Source: CAINEC01 sp046052065 (GTDB lineage: Bacteria; Bacteroidota; Bacteroidia; AKYH767-A; OLB10). From it: 64,000 nt of DNA. The notes under the pieces were generated by a model, which saw only the letters and a list, made by a program, of their open reading frames with translations, had not been told where the DNA came from and did no database searches. Below, one piece after another: positions 33,234 to 42,754 of the stretch. Position 1 is the stretch's first letter, and each line of letters opens with the position of its first letter. The DNA is taken from the NCBI GenBank assembly GCA_046052065.1, contig JBJOND010000004.1, forward strand, positions 5,060 through 69,059, given 5' to 3'. The position numbers were made by a program, and so were the translations under genes.

Positions 33234-35153
33234 GTGTTAGTACTTCAAAATATTTTATTCGAATTTGGTTCACGCGTTTTATACAGCGATTTAAATTGGC
33301 ATATTAAACCCAATGAAAAAATTGGACTTATCGGCGCAAACGGTACAGGTAAATCTACCCTACTACGAGTTATAAGTGGTGAGTATAGTCCATCAGGAGG
33401 AACTATCTCAAAAAGGAATGACCTTGTACTTGGTTTTCTAAACCAGGATTTATTAAGTTACCTATCAGAAAAATCAATTTTAGATGTTGCAATGGAAGCG
33501 TTTGAAAGAGCAAACGAACTTCATCTTGAAATTGAAGAATGTTTGAAAGAATTGGAACATGACTATTCCGATGGCATTCTAGATCGCCTACACAAAGCAC
33601 AAGTAGAGTATGATAATTTAGATGGATATTCTTTACAACACAAAGCAGAATCAATTTTAGAAGGGCTAGGATTTTCTACTGCTGATTTATCACGACCTCT
33701 AAAAGAATTCTCAGGAGGTTGGAGAATGCGCGTGATGCTGGCAAAGACGTTATTGAGAAAGCCTAATTTGCTTCTGCTGGATGAGCCTACCAATCACCTC
33801 GACTTACCCTCAATTCAATGGCTAGAAGAATACTTAATGCAGTATGAAGGAACAGTAGTAATTGTATCTCATGATAGATATTTCCTAGATAAAATTGTTA
33901 ATCGAATTGTAGAAATTGAGCATCAAAAAATCACCATCTACACAGGTGATTATACTAACTACCTCGAAGAAAAAGCTGAAAGGCAAGAATTGCAAGCTAA
34001 TCAGTTTAAAAACCAGGAAAAATACATTAAAGAACAAGAGCGATTTATTGAACGATTTAAAGCCAAAGCATCTAAAGCAAGTGCGGCTCAATCAAGAATG
34101 AAAGCACTTGAAAAATTAGAAAGAGTTGAAGCTGTTGAAGGCCCATCAGCTGCCATCAGAGTCCGATTTGCAGTAGATAAAAACCCAGGCAGAGTTTTAC
34201 AGAAACTTGAAATAGAAGATAAACGTTACGGCAACCAAGTAATATTTCATCATGCGCAAGCCGAAGTCACGCGAGGAGATAAAATCGCTTTTGTTGGTGC
34301 GAACGGAAAAGGAAAATCGACTTTACTAAGAATGTTATTTGGTTCTGAACAATTTGAAGGAAAATCCGAACCAGGCTATAACGTTGTTACTTCATTTTAC
34401 GCGCAGCATCAGTTAGAGTCGTTAAATAAAGAATCTTCTGCACTCGAAGAGTTACAAATTTTCGCACCAGAAGAATCAGATACTTATTTAAGATCATTAC
34501 TTGGCGCCTTTTTATTAAAGGGTGACGAAGTATTTAAAAAAATCAAAGTATTATCAGGAGGAGAACGTGCACGTGTTGCATTAGCAAAAACAATTCTTGC
34601 AAAAGCGAATTTCTTATTGCTTGATGAGCCTACCAATCACCTCGACATGCAAAGTGTGAACGTTTTGGTGGATGTCCTTAACCGTTATGAAGGCTCCTAC
34701 GTTGTAGTATCTCATGATCGATATTTCTTATCTCGTATTGCCAACAAAATCTGGTATATTGAAGACCATTTGCTGAAAGAATATCCTGGAACCTATGTTG
34801 AATTCGATCAGTATATGGAATTAAAAAAGGTCAAAGAAAAGGAAAACGAGAAAAGTAAAAATGCTTCGATTAAATTAGAAAAGAAAGAAGTAAAAGAAGA
34901 GCAGCCTGTTGCTACATCCAACAAAAAAGAAAAACAAAAGCTTGAGCAAAAGGCTAAGAAAATTGAAGAGCAAATCAATTCCTTAAAGAAAAAAATCGAA
35001 GAGCTGAATTTACAAATGAGTCAGCCCGATGTTTTAAAAAACACTAACTCTGTTAAAGAATTGCAAGCAAAAACCGGATTGGTTGAAAACGAAGTAAAAT
35101 CATTAACATCTGAATGGGAATCCATCTACGAGCAACTGCTTTCAGAAGATTAA
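33234..35153 (+). CDS. ABC-F family ATPase (Uup/EttA type)
   Basis: 639 residues with a GTG start at 33234, just after the previous stop. Two ABC domains: the first with GANGTGKST, signature FSGGWRMR and LLLDEPTNHLD; the second with GANGKGKST, LSGGERAR and LLLDEPTNHLD. There is no membrane domain. The interdomain linker (about 235-320, FIERFKAKASKASAAQSRMK) is the P-site-tRNA interaction motif type. The C-terminal coiled coil (about 545-635, rich in Lys/Glu) is as in Uup. ABC-F proteins act on ribosomes; the exact paralogue cannot be fixed from the sequence alone. Confidence 0.92.
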   Translation: MLVLQNILFEFGSRVLYSDLNWHIKPNEKIGLIGANGTGKSTLLRVISGEYSPSGGTISKRNDLVLGFLNQDLLSYLSEKSILDVAMEAFERANELHLEIEECLKELEHDYSDGILDRLHKAQVEYDNLDGYSLQHKAESILEGLGFSTADLSRPLKEFSGGWRMRVMLAKTLLRKPNLLLLDEPTNHLDLPSIQWLEEYLMQYEGTVVIVSHDRYFLDKIVNRIVEIEHQKITIYTGDYTNYLEEKAERQELQANQFKNQEKYIKEQERFIERFKAKASKASAAQSRMKALEKLERVEAVEGPSAAIRVRFAVDKNPGRVLQKLEIEDKRYGNQVIFHHAQAEVTRGDKIAFVGANGKGKSTLLRMLFGSEQFEGKSEPGYNVVTSFYAQHQLESLNKESSALEELQIFAPEESDTYLRSLLGAFLLKGDEVFKKIKVLSGGERARVALAKTILAKANFLLLDEPTNHLDMQSVNVLVDVLNRYEGSYVVVSHDRYFLSRIANKIWYIEDHLLKEYPGTYVEFDQYMELKKVKEKENEKSKNASIKLEKKEVKEEQPVATSNKKEKQKLEQKAKKIEEQINSLKKKIEELNLQMSQPDVLKNTNSVKELQAKTGLVENEVKSLTSEWESIYEQLLSED

Positions 35154-36421
35154 TTTCAACACTGCTTTTAAGTTTTCTTCTGTGTACTAATTTATGTGGG
35201 CAAGTAATCACGTCTGATTCATTGTTATTTGAAAATAAAATTTTTGATGAATCCTTCAAGACTATCATCTTTTCAAAACTAAATAATAATTTAAGTGAAC
35301 CCGTTTTAGCATTAAACTCGAATGAAAAACTAAAATTTCAATTTGATGATTTAAGTGAGGAGCCGAAAGATTTGAGTTTTACATTTATTCATTTCGATCG
35401 TGATGGAAAAAGAAGTATACTTACCGAAAGTGACTATATCAATGGATTTAACTTCGACCATCTAGCTAATTTCAAGAATTCTTTTAATACTAATCAGAAT
35501 TATTTTCATTACGAACTTACTATTCCGAATGAAAACATCCAGCCTATTATTTCAGGCAATTACCTTTTAGTTGTTTTTGACAATGCCAATCCCGAAAAAA
35601 TTTATTTAACCCAACGGTTTTGGATTACCGAAAATACCGCTACACTAAATGCAAAAATCCAAAGGGCCAATGACATCGAAATCAGAAATACCCATCAGGA
35701 AATAGATGTGAAAGTGAATATTGGTACTACAAAAATTAACAATCCATACGACGACAGCAAATTGATTATTGTACAAAACAATAATTTCAAAAGTGCGATA
35801 ACTGACTTAAAGCCCGTATTTATTGTGGATAAAGAATGGGATTACAACTACGACTTAGAGAATACCTTTTGGGGCGGAAATGAATTTAGGAATTTTGATG
35901 TTCGAAGTGTAAAATTTCTAACTCAATACATTGAACGCATTCAAATCGATTCGTTGAATAAATTAACGAGTGTGTATTTGAAAAAGGAAGAGAAAAAAAA
36001 CACGCAACGATATGCAATTGCTGACGATGTTAATGGTCGTTTTTTAATCAAGGTTTATGAAGGACAAAACGATGCACTGGAAGCAGATTATGTGTATGTG
36101 AATTTCAATTTGCCTGTAATGGAAAAGTTTGATAGTGCTGAAGTTTATCTATTCGGACAATTATCCAATTGGGAATTTAGTCCTGCTTTTGCCATGAACT
36201 ACAACGAAGATGATGGCTGTTATAACAAAACCTTATTGGTTAAACAAGGCTACTACAATTACTTATATTTTGTGAATGAGAAATCGTTGGGCATCCCCTC
36301 ACCTCTTTTAATTGAAGGCTCACATTTCGAAACCAGAAACAATTACCAGCTTTTTTTCTACTCGAGAGATATTGGGAGTCGTTATGACCGACTTTCAGGA
36401 TATGCACTAATTGAGAATTAA
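35114..36421 (+). CDS. Type IX secretion system plug protein (DUF5103)
   Basis: 435 residues. The ATG at 35114 lies 40 bases inside the ABC-F gene. It is needed to supply the basic N-region of the signal peptide (LISTLLLSFLLCTNLCGQ). The mature part has beta-sandwich domains with features I associate with DUF5103: LSFTFIHFDRDG, the NYLLVVFDNANPEKIYLTQRF segment, PVFIVDKEWDYNYDLENTFWGGNEFRNFD, and a carbohydrate-binding-like domain near EVYLFGQLSNWEF. The family includes the Plug component that closes the SprA translocon of the type IX system. The overlap suggests translational coupling with the ABC-F gene. Confidence 0.82.
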   Translation: MGIHLRATAFRRLISTLLLSFLLCTNLCGQVITSDSLLFENKIFDESFKTIIFSKLNNNLSEPVLALNSNEKLKFQFDDLSEEPKDLSFTFIHFDRDGKRSILTESDYINGFNFDHLANFKNSFNTNQNYFHYELTIPNENIQPIISGNYLLVVFDNANPEKIYLTQRFWITENTATLNAKIQRANDIEIRNTHQEIDVKVNIGTTKINNPYDDSKLIIVQNNNFKSAITDLKPVFIVDKEWDYNYDLENTFWGGNEFRNFDVRSVKFLTQYIERIQIDSLNKLTSVYLKKEEKKNTQRYAIADDVNGRFLIKVYEGQNDALEADYVYVNFNLPVMEKFDSAEVYLFGQLSNWEFSPAFAMNYNEDDGCYNKTLLVKQGYYNYLYFVNEKSLGIPSPLLIEGSHFETRNNYQLFFYSRDIGSRYDRLSGYALIEN

Positions 36422-36536
36422 TTTTCACCCATCGTAAAGGTCATTAACCTCCATTTTAATGCGCTTTGTCAAATTTTGAAATGAGTAATTCAATTCCGCT
36501 ATATTTTTGAAAAACCTAAAAAGCCATTCATCCAAC

Positions 36537-36929
36537 ATGAATATATTTACAGAAGTTACAGCAGGGATAAAAGTAAGTGTAGAGACGTTTTATCAACCAA
36601 CACATAGCACTCCAGGATTCAGTCAATTTGTTTTTGCTTACCGCATTAGCATAACCAACGATAGTGATTACATGGTGCAACTAAAAAAACGCCATTGGCA
36701 CATCATCGGATCTGATAATACTCACAGAGAAGTAGAAGGCGAAGGTGTTGTTGGCGAGCAACCATTCATTGCACAAGGTGAGACATATCGATATGTTTCT
36801 GGCTGTAATCTAAATACCGAAATAGGAAAAATGTACGGAACCTATCTCATGGAAAGAGTAACAGACAACAAACTCTTTTTTGTTAAAATTCCTGAGTTTA
36901 AAATGGTAGTACCATCACGATTAAACTGA
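36537..36929 (+). CDS. apaG: ApaG-domain protein
   Basis: 130 residues from ATG 36537; a TTG 30 bases upstream in frame is rejected because ApaG proteins are about 125-130 residues. It has the fibronectin-III-like ApaG fold: VTAGIKVSVETFYQPTHS, VFAYRISITNDSDYMVQLKKRHW, EGEGVVGEQPFIAQGETYRYVSG and GTYLMERVTDNKLFFVKIPEF. Its function is unclear; it has been tied to cobalt/magnesium tolerance in enterobacteria. A TATTTTTG box lies 27 bases upstream (36502-36509) and a strong terminator follows. Confidence 0.93.
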   Translation: MNIFTEVTAGIKVSVETFYQPTHSTPGFSQFVFAYRISITNDSDYMVQLKKRHWHIIGSDNTHREVEGEGVVGEQPFIAQGETYRYVSGCNLNTEIGKMYGTYLMERVTDNKLFFVKIPEFKMVVPSRLN

Positions 36930-36951
36930 CATCAACAAGCAGTTAACCAAG

Positions 36952-36983
36952 ACCCCTGAAGTAACTCTCAGGGGTTATTTTTT
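36952..36983 (+). terminator. Rho-independent terminator of apaG
   Basis: A stem ACCCCTGA (36952-36959)/TCAGGGGT (36968-36975) with an 8-base loop is followed by a T-rich run (36975-36983). It lies at the convergent junction and its second arm overlaps the stop codon of the rRNA methyltransferase gene (36968). Confidence 0.85.
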
Positions 36984-37729
36984 CTACAGTATTCGCTGCA
37001 AACAATTCCAGCAGCAACCGCCACATTCAACGACTCGGCCTTACTTGATTTATTAGCAGGGCGAGGTATATGAACCCCTTGAGTGATAAATGCATTAAGC
37101 ACAGGATTTACTCCACGGCTTTCGTTTCCTAAAATCACAAAACAAGAGTTATCCATTTCTGAATTGTAAATATTCTCACCTGATAAAAGAGTAGCATAAA
37201 CAGGCCATTTATTTCCATCGGCATTTTTTAGTAAAACGTCGGCTAAAGAGCTATAATGAATCTTCACATTAAATACGCTTCCCATCGAAGCTTGTATTAC
37301 TTTAGGATTAAATACATCAGCCGTATCGGGCGAACAAATGACAGAAGTAACTCCAAACCAATCAGCAATACGAATAATTGTCCCAAGGTTCCCGGGATCT
37401 TGAATTTGATCTAATAACAGATGTAATCCCTGTGATAGTTGATTAACAGGTCCTTCTAAAGCAGGCATCTCTACCACAGCAAGCACTTTATTCGGGGTTT
37501 GAAGTCCGCTTACCCTTTCCATTTCTGCCTCTGTGATAATCTCTAGCGGCAACGATGTATGCTGATCAGGTACCCAGCTACTGGTTGCATAAAGTTGACT
37601 GACTTTAAAATCAGACTTCAATACTTCGGACACCATTTTAGGTCCTTCTACAATGAATAATCCTTCTTCATTTCTGAATTTCTTTTGTTGAAGAGAACGT
37701 AAAAAACTAATCGTTGATTTAGAAGCCAT
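36968..37729 (-). CDS. SpoU/TrmH-family RNA 2'-O-methyltransferase
   Basis: 253 residues. An N-terminal substrate-binding domain (RNEEGLFIVEGPKMVSEVLKS) precedes the knotted SPOUT domain. Motif 1 is LLDQIQDPGNLGTIIRIADWFG, motif 2 FVILGNESRGVNP, and motif 3 IPRPANKSSKAESLNVAVA, which together form the S-adenosylmethionine site. It methylates a ribose in rRNA or tRNA; the exact nucleotide is not predictable. It is divergent from tamL, with 43 bases between the starts. Confidence 0.92.
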   Translation of the reverse strand: MASKSTISFLRSLQQKKFRNEEGLFIVEGPKMVSEVLKSDFKVSQLYATSSWVPDQHTSLPLEIITEAEMERVSGLQTPNKVLAVVEMPALEGPVNQLSQGLHLLLDQIQDPGNLGTIIRIADWFGVTSVICSPDTADVFNPKVIQASMGSVFNVKIHYSSLADVLLKNADGNKWPVYATLLSGENIYNSEMDNSCFVILGNESRGVNPVLNAFITQGVHIPRPANKSSKAESLNVAVAAGIVCSEYCRKNNP

Positions 37730-37772
37730 TGAAATTTAATATTCGTTTAATATTGTATTTTTACAGCTGAAA

Positions 37773-40100
37773 ATGAAAAGCCATAAAGACAATATTCGCT
37801 TAGTTGTCATTTTATCTTTTTTATCGATTGTATTCCTTTCGGGATGCTCAGCCACTAAAAGTGTTCCTGATGGAAAACACTTGCTTTGTAAAAATACAAT
37901 TAAAACGGACAGACCCGAATTAAAAGAAAATTTTAATGCCGTTATAAAGCAAAAGCCCAACAGAAAAATTTTCGGGTTCATACGCTTTCACTTAAGCGTT
38001 TACAATTTTGCGTATGGCGCTAAAGAATCGAAGTTCAATAATTGGTTAAAAACCACTGTTGGCGAAGAACCTATATTAGTTGATACGTCAAAAGTCCGTA
38101 AGTCGAGTGAGCAATTACTTACCTTACTTCAGAACAATGGATTTTTCAATGCGGTGGTAACTGACTCTGTTGAGTACTGGAAGAAAAAAGCATTTGTATT
38201 TTATAACTTGCAAGGAAATACTCCTTACACTTTTTTAAAACTTAAATATGACATACAAGATTCGTTAGTGAGCCAAGTTGTTATGCAAATGGATTCACTT
38301 ACGTTTATTCATAAAGGCGATAACTACTCAGCGAGTACATTACAGAAAGAAAGAGACCGCATCACAGCACTATTACGAAACAAGGGGTTTGCCGCATTCA
38401 ACTCACAATACATACGATTTGTTGTCGACACTGGATTTAAATCGAATCAGGCAGAGGTGACCATGCTGATTTCAAATCCTAATCCAACAGAAGAGCAACT
38501 AAAAAACAATATCACACCCAAACATCTTTTAGGAGTAAATAAAAGCATCAGTGTTGATATGGATTATGAACCTATCGATATAAATCGTGTAGCTATTACT
38601 GATAGTTCTGTTTTTCACGATTACGTATTCTATCCTAATCGAGATACCATCTTTCTCTACAAGTTCAATCGCCTGACCGATCACATCTACATCCAACCGA
38701 ATTCACTTTACTCGCAAGAGAATATCGACTTAACCTACCAGCGTTTAGCAGATCTTGGTGTATTCCGATTTGTAAATATTAAATACGAACAAGTAGATGG
38801 TCTTGATAGCCTCGGAAGAAATCAGTATCAATGTAAGATTATGCTGTCACCACAATTTCGACAGTCGTACAAGTTCGAATCTGAAGGCACCAATAGTGGT
38901 GGTAACTTAGGAATATCAGGGAGTTTCGTGTATCGTAACAAGAATGTTTTTCGAGGAGCAGAATTATTGGAATTTAGAATCAGAGGTGGATTAGAAATAC
39001 AGCGAGCACTAACAACAGAAGAAACCCAATCTTATAAATTCGGTCTATTCAACACCTTTGAATTTGGACCTGAATTAAGCTTAAGTTTTCCAAGAGCACT
39101 TTGGCCTTTCACAATTAAAAACTCAAGAAAAGTAAGTAATCCGATTACCTCTGTTTCGATTGGTTATAACGTACAAAGCCGTCCAGAATATTTCAGACGA
39201 ATAGCAAATCTTTCTTACTACTATACTAAGCGCACTTCAAAATACAATCGTTTTTATTTTTATCCTGCAGAGATTAATTACTTGAAAGTAGATTTAGATT
39301 CTGTATTCAACGAACAGTTATTATCTTTTAATAATATCAACTTAATCAATTCCTATACTGATCAGTTGATTATAAACGGAAGGTTTAGTTATTTATACAA
39401 TAACCAGATTGTTGGCAAGGCTGGTAATTTCACATTCTTCCGATTCAATATTGAGTTTGCTGGAAACACACTATCATTATTACCTAACAGCACTTATAAA
39501 GTTTCAGAATCAAATAGTCGCTTGATAGGCAATGTACGATATGCGCAATATATACGACCCGATTTTGATTTCAGATATTATTTCAACTTCAATAAAACAT
39601 CTTCGTTGGCAACGCGATTAGTTTCAGGTGTTGGATATGCTTATGGAAATTCAAACATCGTCCCTTTTGAAAAAGCGTTTTATGCTGGAGGACCAAACGA
39701 TATCAGAGCATGGAGAACTAGATCACTCGGGCCTGGTTCAACTGTAACAACCGATTTATTCCAGCAATTTGGTGAATTTAAAATCACTGGCAATGTTGAA
39801 TATCGATTTAACCTATACAAATTTTTAAAAGGAGCTGTTTTTACTGATTTTGGTAATATATGGTTGTTAAATGATGCTGAAGACAAGCAAGGATCTGGTG
39901 TCAGAATAAAAACAATCGGAGACGAAATAGCTATCGGCTCAGGAATTGGTATTCGAAGCGATTTTACTTTCTTTATTTTCCGATTAGATGCAGCGGTAAA
40001 AATGAAAGATCCAGCTAAACCAGTTGGTAGTCGGTGGATAGCAGGCGCTAATAACCTATCAGATGTTACCTTTAACTTCGGAATTGGTTATCCATTTTAA
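37773..40100 (+). CDS. tamL: TamL-like BamA/TamA-family outer-membrane lipoprotein
   Basis: 775 residues. The N-terminus has a lipobox (VFLSGCSA), which distinguishes TamL from TamA and BamA. POTRA-like modules occupy about 80-360 (VRKSSEQLLTLLQNNGFFNAVV, YSQENIDLTYQRLADLGVFRFV). The C-terminal half is a 16-strand barrel with the bacterial surface antigen signature near FYAGGPNDIRAWRTRSLGPG, ending FNFGIGYPF with a C-terminal Phe. In Bacteroidota it is thought to act with TamB in assembling or trafficking outer-membrane material. The gene stands alone. Confidence 0.88.
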   Translation: MKSHKDNIRLVVILSFLSIVFLSGCSATKSVPDGKHLLCKNTIKTDRPELKENFNAVIKQKPNRKIFGFIRFHLSVYNFAYGAKESKFNNWLKTTVGEEPILVDTSKVRKSSEQLLTLLQNNGFFNAVVTDSVEYWKKKAFVFYNLQGNTPYTFLKLKYDIQDSLVSQVVMQMDSLTFIHKGDNYSASTLQKERDRITALLRNKGFAAFNSQYIRFVVDTGFKSNQAEVTMLISNPNPTEEQLKNNITPKHLLGVNKSISVDMDYEPIDINRVAITDSSVFHDYVFYPNRDTIFLYKFNRLTDHIYIQPNSLYSQENIDLTYQRLADLGVFRFVNIKYEQVDGLDSLGRNQYQCKIMLSPQFRQSYKFESEGTNSGGNLGISGSFVYRNKNVFRGAELLEFRIRGGLEIQRALTTEETQSYKFGLFNTFEFGPELSLSFPRALWPFTIKNSRKVSNPITSVSIGYNVQSRPEYFRRIANLSYYYTKRTSKYNRFYFYPAEINYLKVDLDSVFNEQLLSFNNINLINSYTDQLIINGRFSYLYNNQIVGKAGNFTFFRFNIEFAGNTLSLLPNSTYKVSESNSRLIGNVRYAQYIRPDFDFRYYFNFNKTSSLATRLVSGVGYAYGNSNIVPFEKAFYAGGPNDIRAWRTRSLGPGSTVTTDLFQQFGEFKITGNVEYRFNLYKFLKGAVFTDFGNIWLLNDAEDKQGSGVRIKTIGDEIAIGSGIGIRSDFTFFIFRLDAAVKMKDPAKPVGSRWIAGANNLSDVTFNFGIGYPF

Positions 40101-40236
40101 TTTTATTGCATAAGCCTGATTGATATTTTTGATTATATCACTAGAAACCTTACAGTAATTTTTAGTGCATAATAATTCCAATATAAGAGTGAAATAAACA
40201 AAAGCAACTACAATTTCTTTGCAACTTCTTTTTAAA

Positions 40237-40286
40237 TCTTACATTTTTCAAACCACCAAATTGCTTCAAAACATCACAATGTAAGA
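40237..40286. repeat. 9-bp inverted repeat in the leader region of the sensor kinase gene
   Basis: TCTTACATT (40237-40245) and AATGTAAGA (40278-40286) are perfect inverted copies separated by 32 bases, within the 254-base gap before the kinase gene. No T run follows, so it is not a terminator. It could be an operator pair or an mRNA hairpin; chance is also possible in AT-rich DNA. Apart from this, an imperfect TTTCTTTG box near 40215 and a TATTTTTA near 40327 are the only promoter-like signals I see in the gap. Confidence 0.4.
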
Positions 40287-40354
40287 ATCCAATCATATTT
40301 TAAAATTCGTGCTTTCAGGCAAGGGTATTTTTACTGCATCAAATATTCAAACCA

Positions 40355-41500
40355 ATGCATAAAATTTTACTTGTTGACGATCGCCCTGAAAATCTGTACT
40401 CGCTTGAAAATATACTCGCGACTGGAAATAGGATAATATTAAAAGCTTCATCAGGAGAAGAAGCCTTAAAAATCGCATTTAGCGAAGATTTAGCATTAAT
40501 ATTACTTGATGTGCAAATGCCAGTGATGGATGGATTCGAAGTTGCTCATATGCTAAAGCAAACAAACAGGACCAAGAAAACACCGATTCTCTTTGTGACT
40601 GCAATCAGTAAAGAAAAGAAATACATGCTAAAAGGATATCAAGAAGGTTGTATAGATTATTTATTCAAACCGCTTGATGTAGATATCACGCAAGCTAAAG
40701 TAAATACCTTATTAAAATTACACGACCAACAACGCGAACTTGAAATTAAAAATGCTGAGCTTGCAAAATTAAATCAGGAGAAAAACTATTTCCTTGGCGT
40801 TGCTTCGCATGATTTAAGAAATCCAATTGGCAATATTATTTCGCTCGTAAATATTATTGAAGATGAACTAGGAGATACTTTATCACTTGAGATGAAAGAA
40901 ATGCTTAAGATGATGCATGATTCGGGAAGAGATATGCTTGAATTATTAAGTAACTTATTAGACGTTTCTAAAATCGAATCTGGCAGAATGAATCTTAATT
41001 TAAAAAGCGATTCGATTGCAGGCATCATTCAAAAATCAATTAATGACAATATCCGAACTGCCAATGCAAAATCAATCGTACTTGATTACAACATTGCAGA
41101 TAATATTCCGCAAGTAGCGTTTGATAAAATTCATCTACAACAAGTACTAAATAATTTAATTTCAAATGCCATTAAATTCTCATTTGGAAATACGCATGTA
41201 GAAATCAATGTTTCACCAAAAGATCACGATGTAATTATTTCAGTAAAAGATCAGGGCCAAGGAATTCCATCGAATGATATTCACAGAGTATTTCTACCTT
41301 TTGCAAGAACAAGTGTTTCGAGTACGAACGGTGAAAAAAGCACAGGACTTGGATTAACCATTGCAAAGCGAATTGTAGAAGCACATGGAGGAAACATCTG
41401 GCTCAGCAGCGAAGTTGGAAAAGGAACTACGTTCTTCTTTAGTCTGCCAATACATGAAGATAAACGAGAGTTAATTCCTCTCGAATTTATAAAAAGATAG
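40355..41500 (+). CDS. Response-regulator/histidine-kinase hybrid (REC-HisKA-HATPase)
   Basis: 381 residues, cytoplasmic, with no membrane or PAS domain. An N-terminal receiver domain (1-122) has the acidic pocket D8/D9, phosphoacceptor D52 in LILLDVQMP, T82 and K105. A short coiled coil (124-145) leads to a HisKA domain with phosphoacceptor H152 in ASHDLRNP. The HATPase has N-box NLISNAIKFS, G1 VKDQGQGIP and G2 STGLGLTIAKRIVEAHGG. All catalytic residues are present, so the receiver probably regulates the kinase. No cognate output regulator lies nearby. A strong terminator follows. Confidence 0.92.
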   Translation: MHKILLVDDRPENLYSLENILATGNRIILKASSGEEALKIAFSEDLALILLDVQMPVMDGFEVAHMLKQTNRTKKTPILFVTAISKEKKYMLKGYQEGCIDYLFKPLDVDITQAKVNTLLKLHDQQRELEIKNAELAKLNQEKNYFLGVASHDLRNPIGNIISLVNIIEDELGDTLSLEMKEMLKMMHDSGRDMLELLSNLLDVSKIESGRMNLNLKSDSIAGIIQKSINDNIRTANAKSIVLDYNIADNIPQVAFDKIHLQQVLNNLISNAIKFSFGNTHVEINVSPKDHDVIISVKDQGQGIPSNDIHRVFLPFARTSVSSTNGEKSTGLGLTIAKRIVEAHGGNIWLSSEVGKGTTFFFSLPIHEDKRELIPLEFIKR

Positions 41501-41517
41501 CTGTTTAATTTGAAATC

Positions 41518-41546
41518 AGGGCACCTCAAAAGGGTGCTCTTTTTTT
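41518..41546 (+). terminator. Rho-independent terminator of the sensor kinase gene
   Basis: A stem AGGGCACC (41518-41525)/GGTGCTCT (41533-41540, one G-U pair) with a 7-base loop is followed by a run of T (41540-41546). It reaches the stop codon of the convergent thiolase gene. Confidence 0.82.
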
Positions 41547-42753
41547 ATGCACGCTCCAGAATCATTGCATACCCCTGCCCTACACCAATACACATTGTTA
41601 CCATTGCGTATTTTTTATTCCCTTCTGCTAATTGATGCGATGCAGATAATGCAATTCTTGCTCCACTCATTCCTAATGGATGTCCTAACGCTATCGCACC
41701 TCCGTTCGGATTAATACGACTATCATTATCAGCTATTCCCCAACTACGAATACATGCTAAACTTTGAGCAGCAAAGGCCTCGTTCAGCTCTATAATATCC
41801 ATATCATCCCAGGTAAGTCCTGCATTTTTGAGTGCTTTATTCGCAGCTTCTACAGGACCAATACCCATAATATGTGGCTCAATACCAGCAATACCTATTG
41901 ATACAATTCGACTTAAAGCTTTAAGATTATTTTTCTTCAAACCTTCTTCGGAAGCTAATAAAACGGCAGCAGCACCATCATTCAATCCACTTGCATTTCC
42001 AGCAGTAACGGTACCGTCTTTACGAAAACTTGGTTTTAACTTAGTCAACCCTTCTATTGATGTTGATGGTTTTATAAACTCATCTGCAGTAAACAATATT
42101 GGATCTCCTTTACGTTGAGGAATTTCAACTGCTACTATTTCATTTTCGAATTTACCTGCCTTTTGAGCAGCAGTTGCTTTCTGTTGTGACCATAAAGCAA
42201 ACTGATCTTGATCCTCACGAGAAATACTATCACGTACAGCAAGATTTTCTGCTGTTTCGCCCATTGCATCCACACCAAATTTTTCTTTCATTAACGGATT
42301 AATAAATCTCCATCCAAAACTCGAATCAAACATTTGCGCATCACGTCCATAGGGAGTTGAAGTTTTAGAAATCACCCATGGTCCACGTGTCATATGTTCA
42401 ACACCACCTGCAATCATTAAGTCGGCTTCGCCTAACATTAACGAACGTCCCGCAGAAGCAATAGCTGATAATCCTGATGCACACAAACGATTGACTGTTT
42501 CCCCAGGAATAGATACTGGTAATCCTGCAAGTAAAGTGGCCATACGTGCAATGTTTCGATTGTCTTCACCAGCCTGATTAGCGCACCCCATAATCACATC
42601 GCCTACAGCTGAAAAATCAACACTATTATTTTTTTCAGCAAGCTTTCTTAATACTAAAGCAGCTAAATCATCTGCGCGAACAGGCGATAATGTTCCACCA
42701 AAATTACCGATAGGTGTTCTAACACCATTAACAATGTATGCGTTCTTAATCAT
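41545..42753 (-). CDS. paaJ: Acetyl-CoA acyltransferase, probable 3-oxoadipyl-CoA thiolase of phenylacetate degradation
   Basis: 402 residues from ATG 42753; a longer reading from 42834 would run through the paaI gene and is rejected. Thiolase residues: nucleophile C91 in NRLCASGLSA, GGVEHMTRGP, the His in NPNGGAIALGHPLGMSGAR, and the second Cys in TMCIGVGQG. The last step of the pathway cleaves 3-oxoadipyl-CoA (or the dehydroadipyl form) to acetyl-CoA and succinyl-CoA. The assignment to 3-oxoadipyl-CoA rests on its place at the end of the paa operon; a general acetyl-CoA thiolase would look similar. One base separates it from paaI. Confidence 0.85.
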   Translation of the reverse strand: MIKNAYIVNGVRTPIGNFGGTLSPVRADDLAALVLRKLAEKNNSVDFSAVGDVIMGCANQAGEDNRNIARMATLLAGLPVSIPGETVNRLCASGLSAIASAGRSLMLGEADLMIAGGVEHMTRGPWVISKTSTPYGRDAQMFDSSFGWRFINPLMKEKFGVDAMGETAENLAVRDSISREDQDQFALWSQQKATAAQKAGKFENEIVAVEIPQRKGDPILFTADEFIKPSTSIEGLTKLKPSFRKDGTVTAGNASGLNDGAAAVLLASEEGLKKNNLKALSRIVSIGIAGIEPHIMGIGPVEAANKALKNAGLTWDDMDIIELNEAFAAQSLACIRSWGIADNDSRINPNGGAIALGHPLGMSGARIALSASHQLAEGNKKYAMVTMCIGVGQGYAMILERA

Positions 42754-42754
42754 T

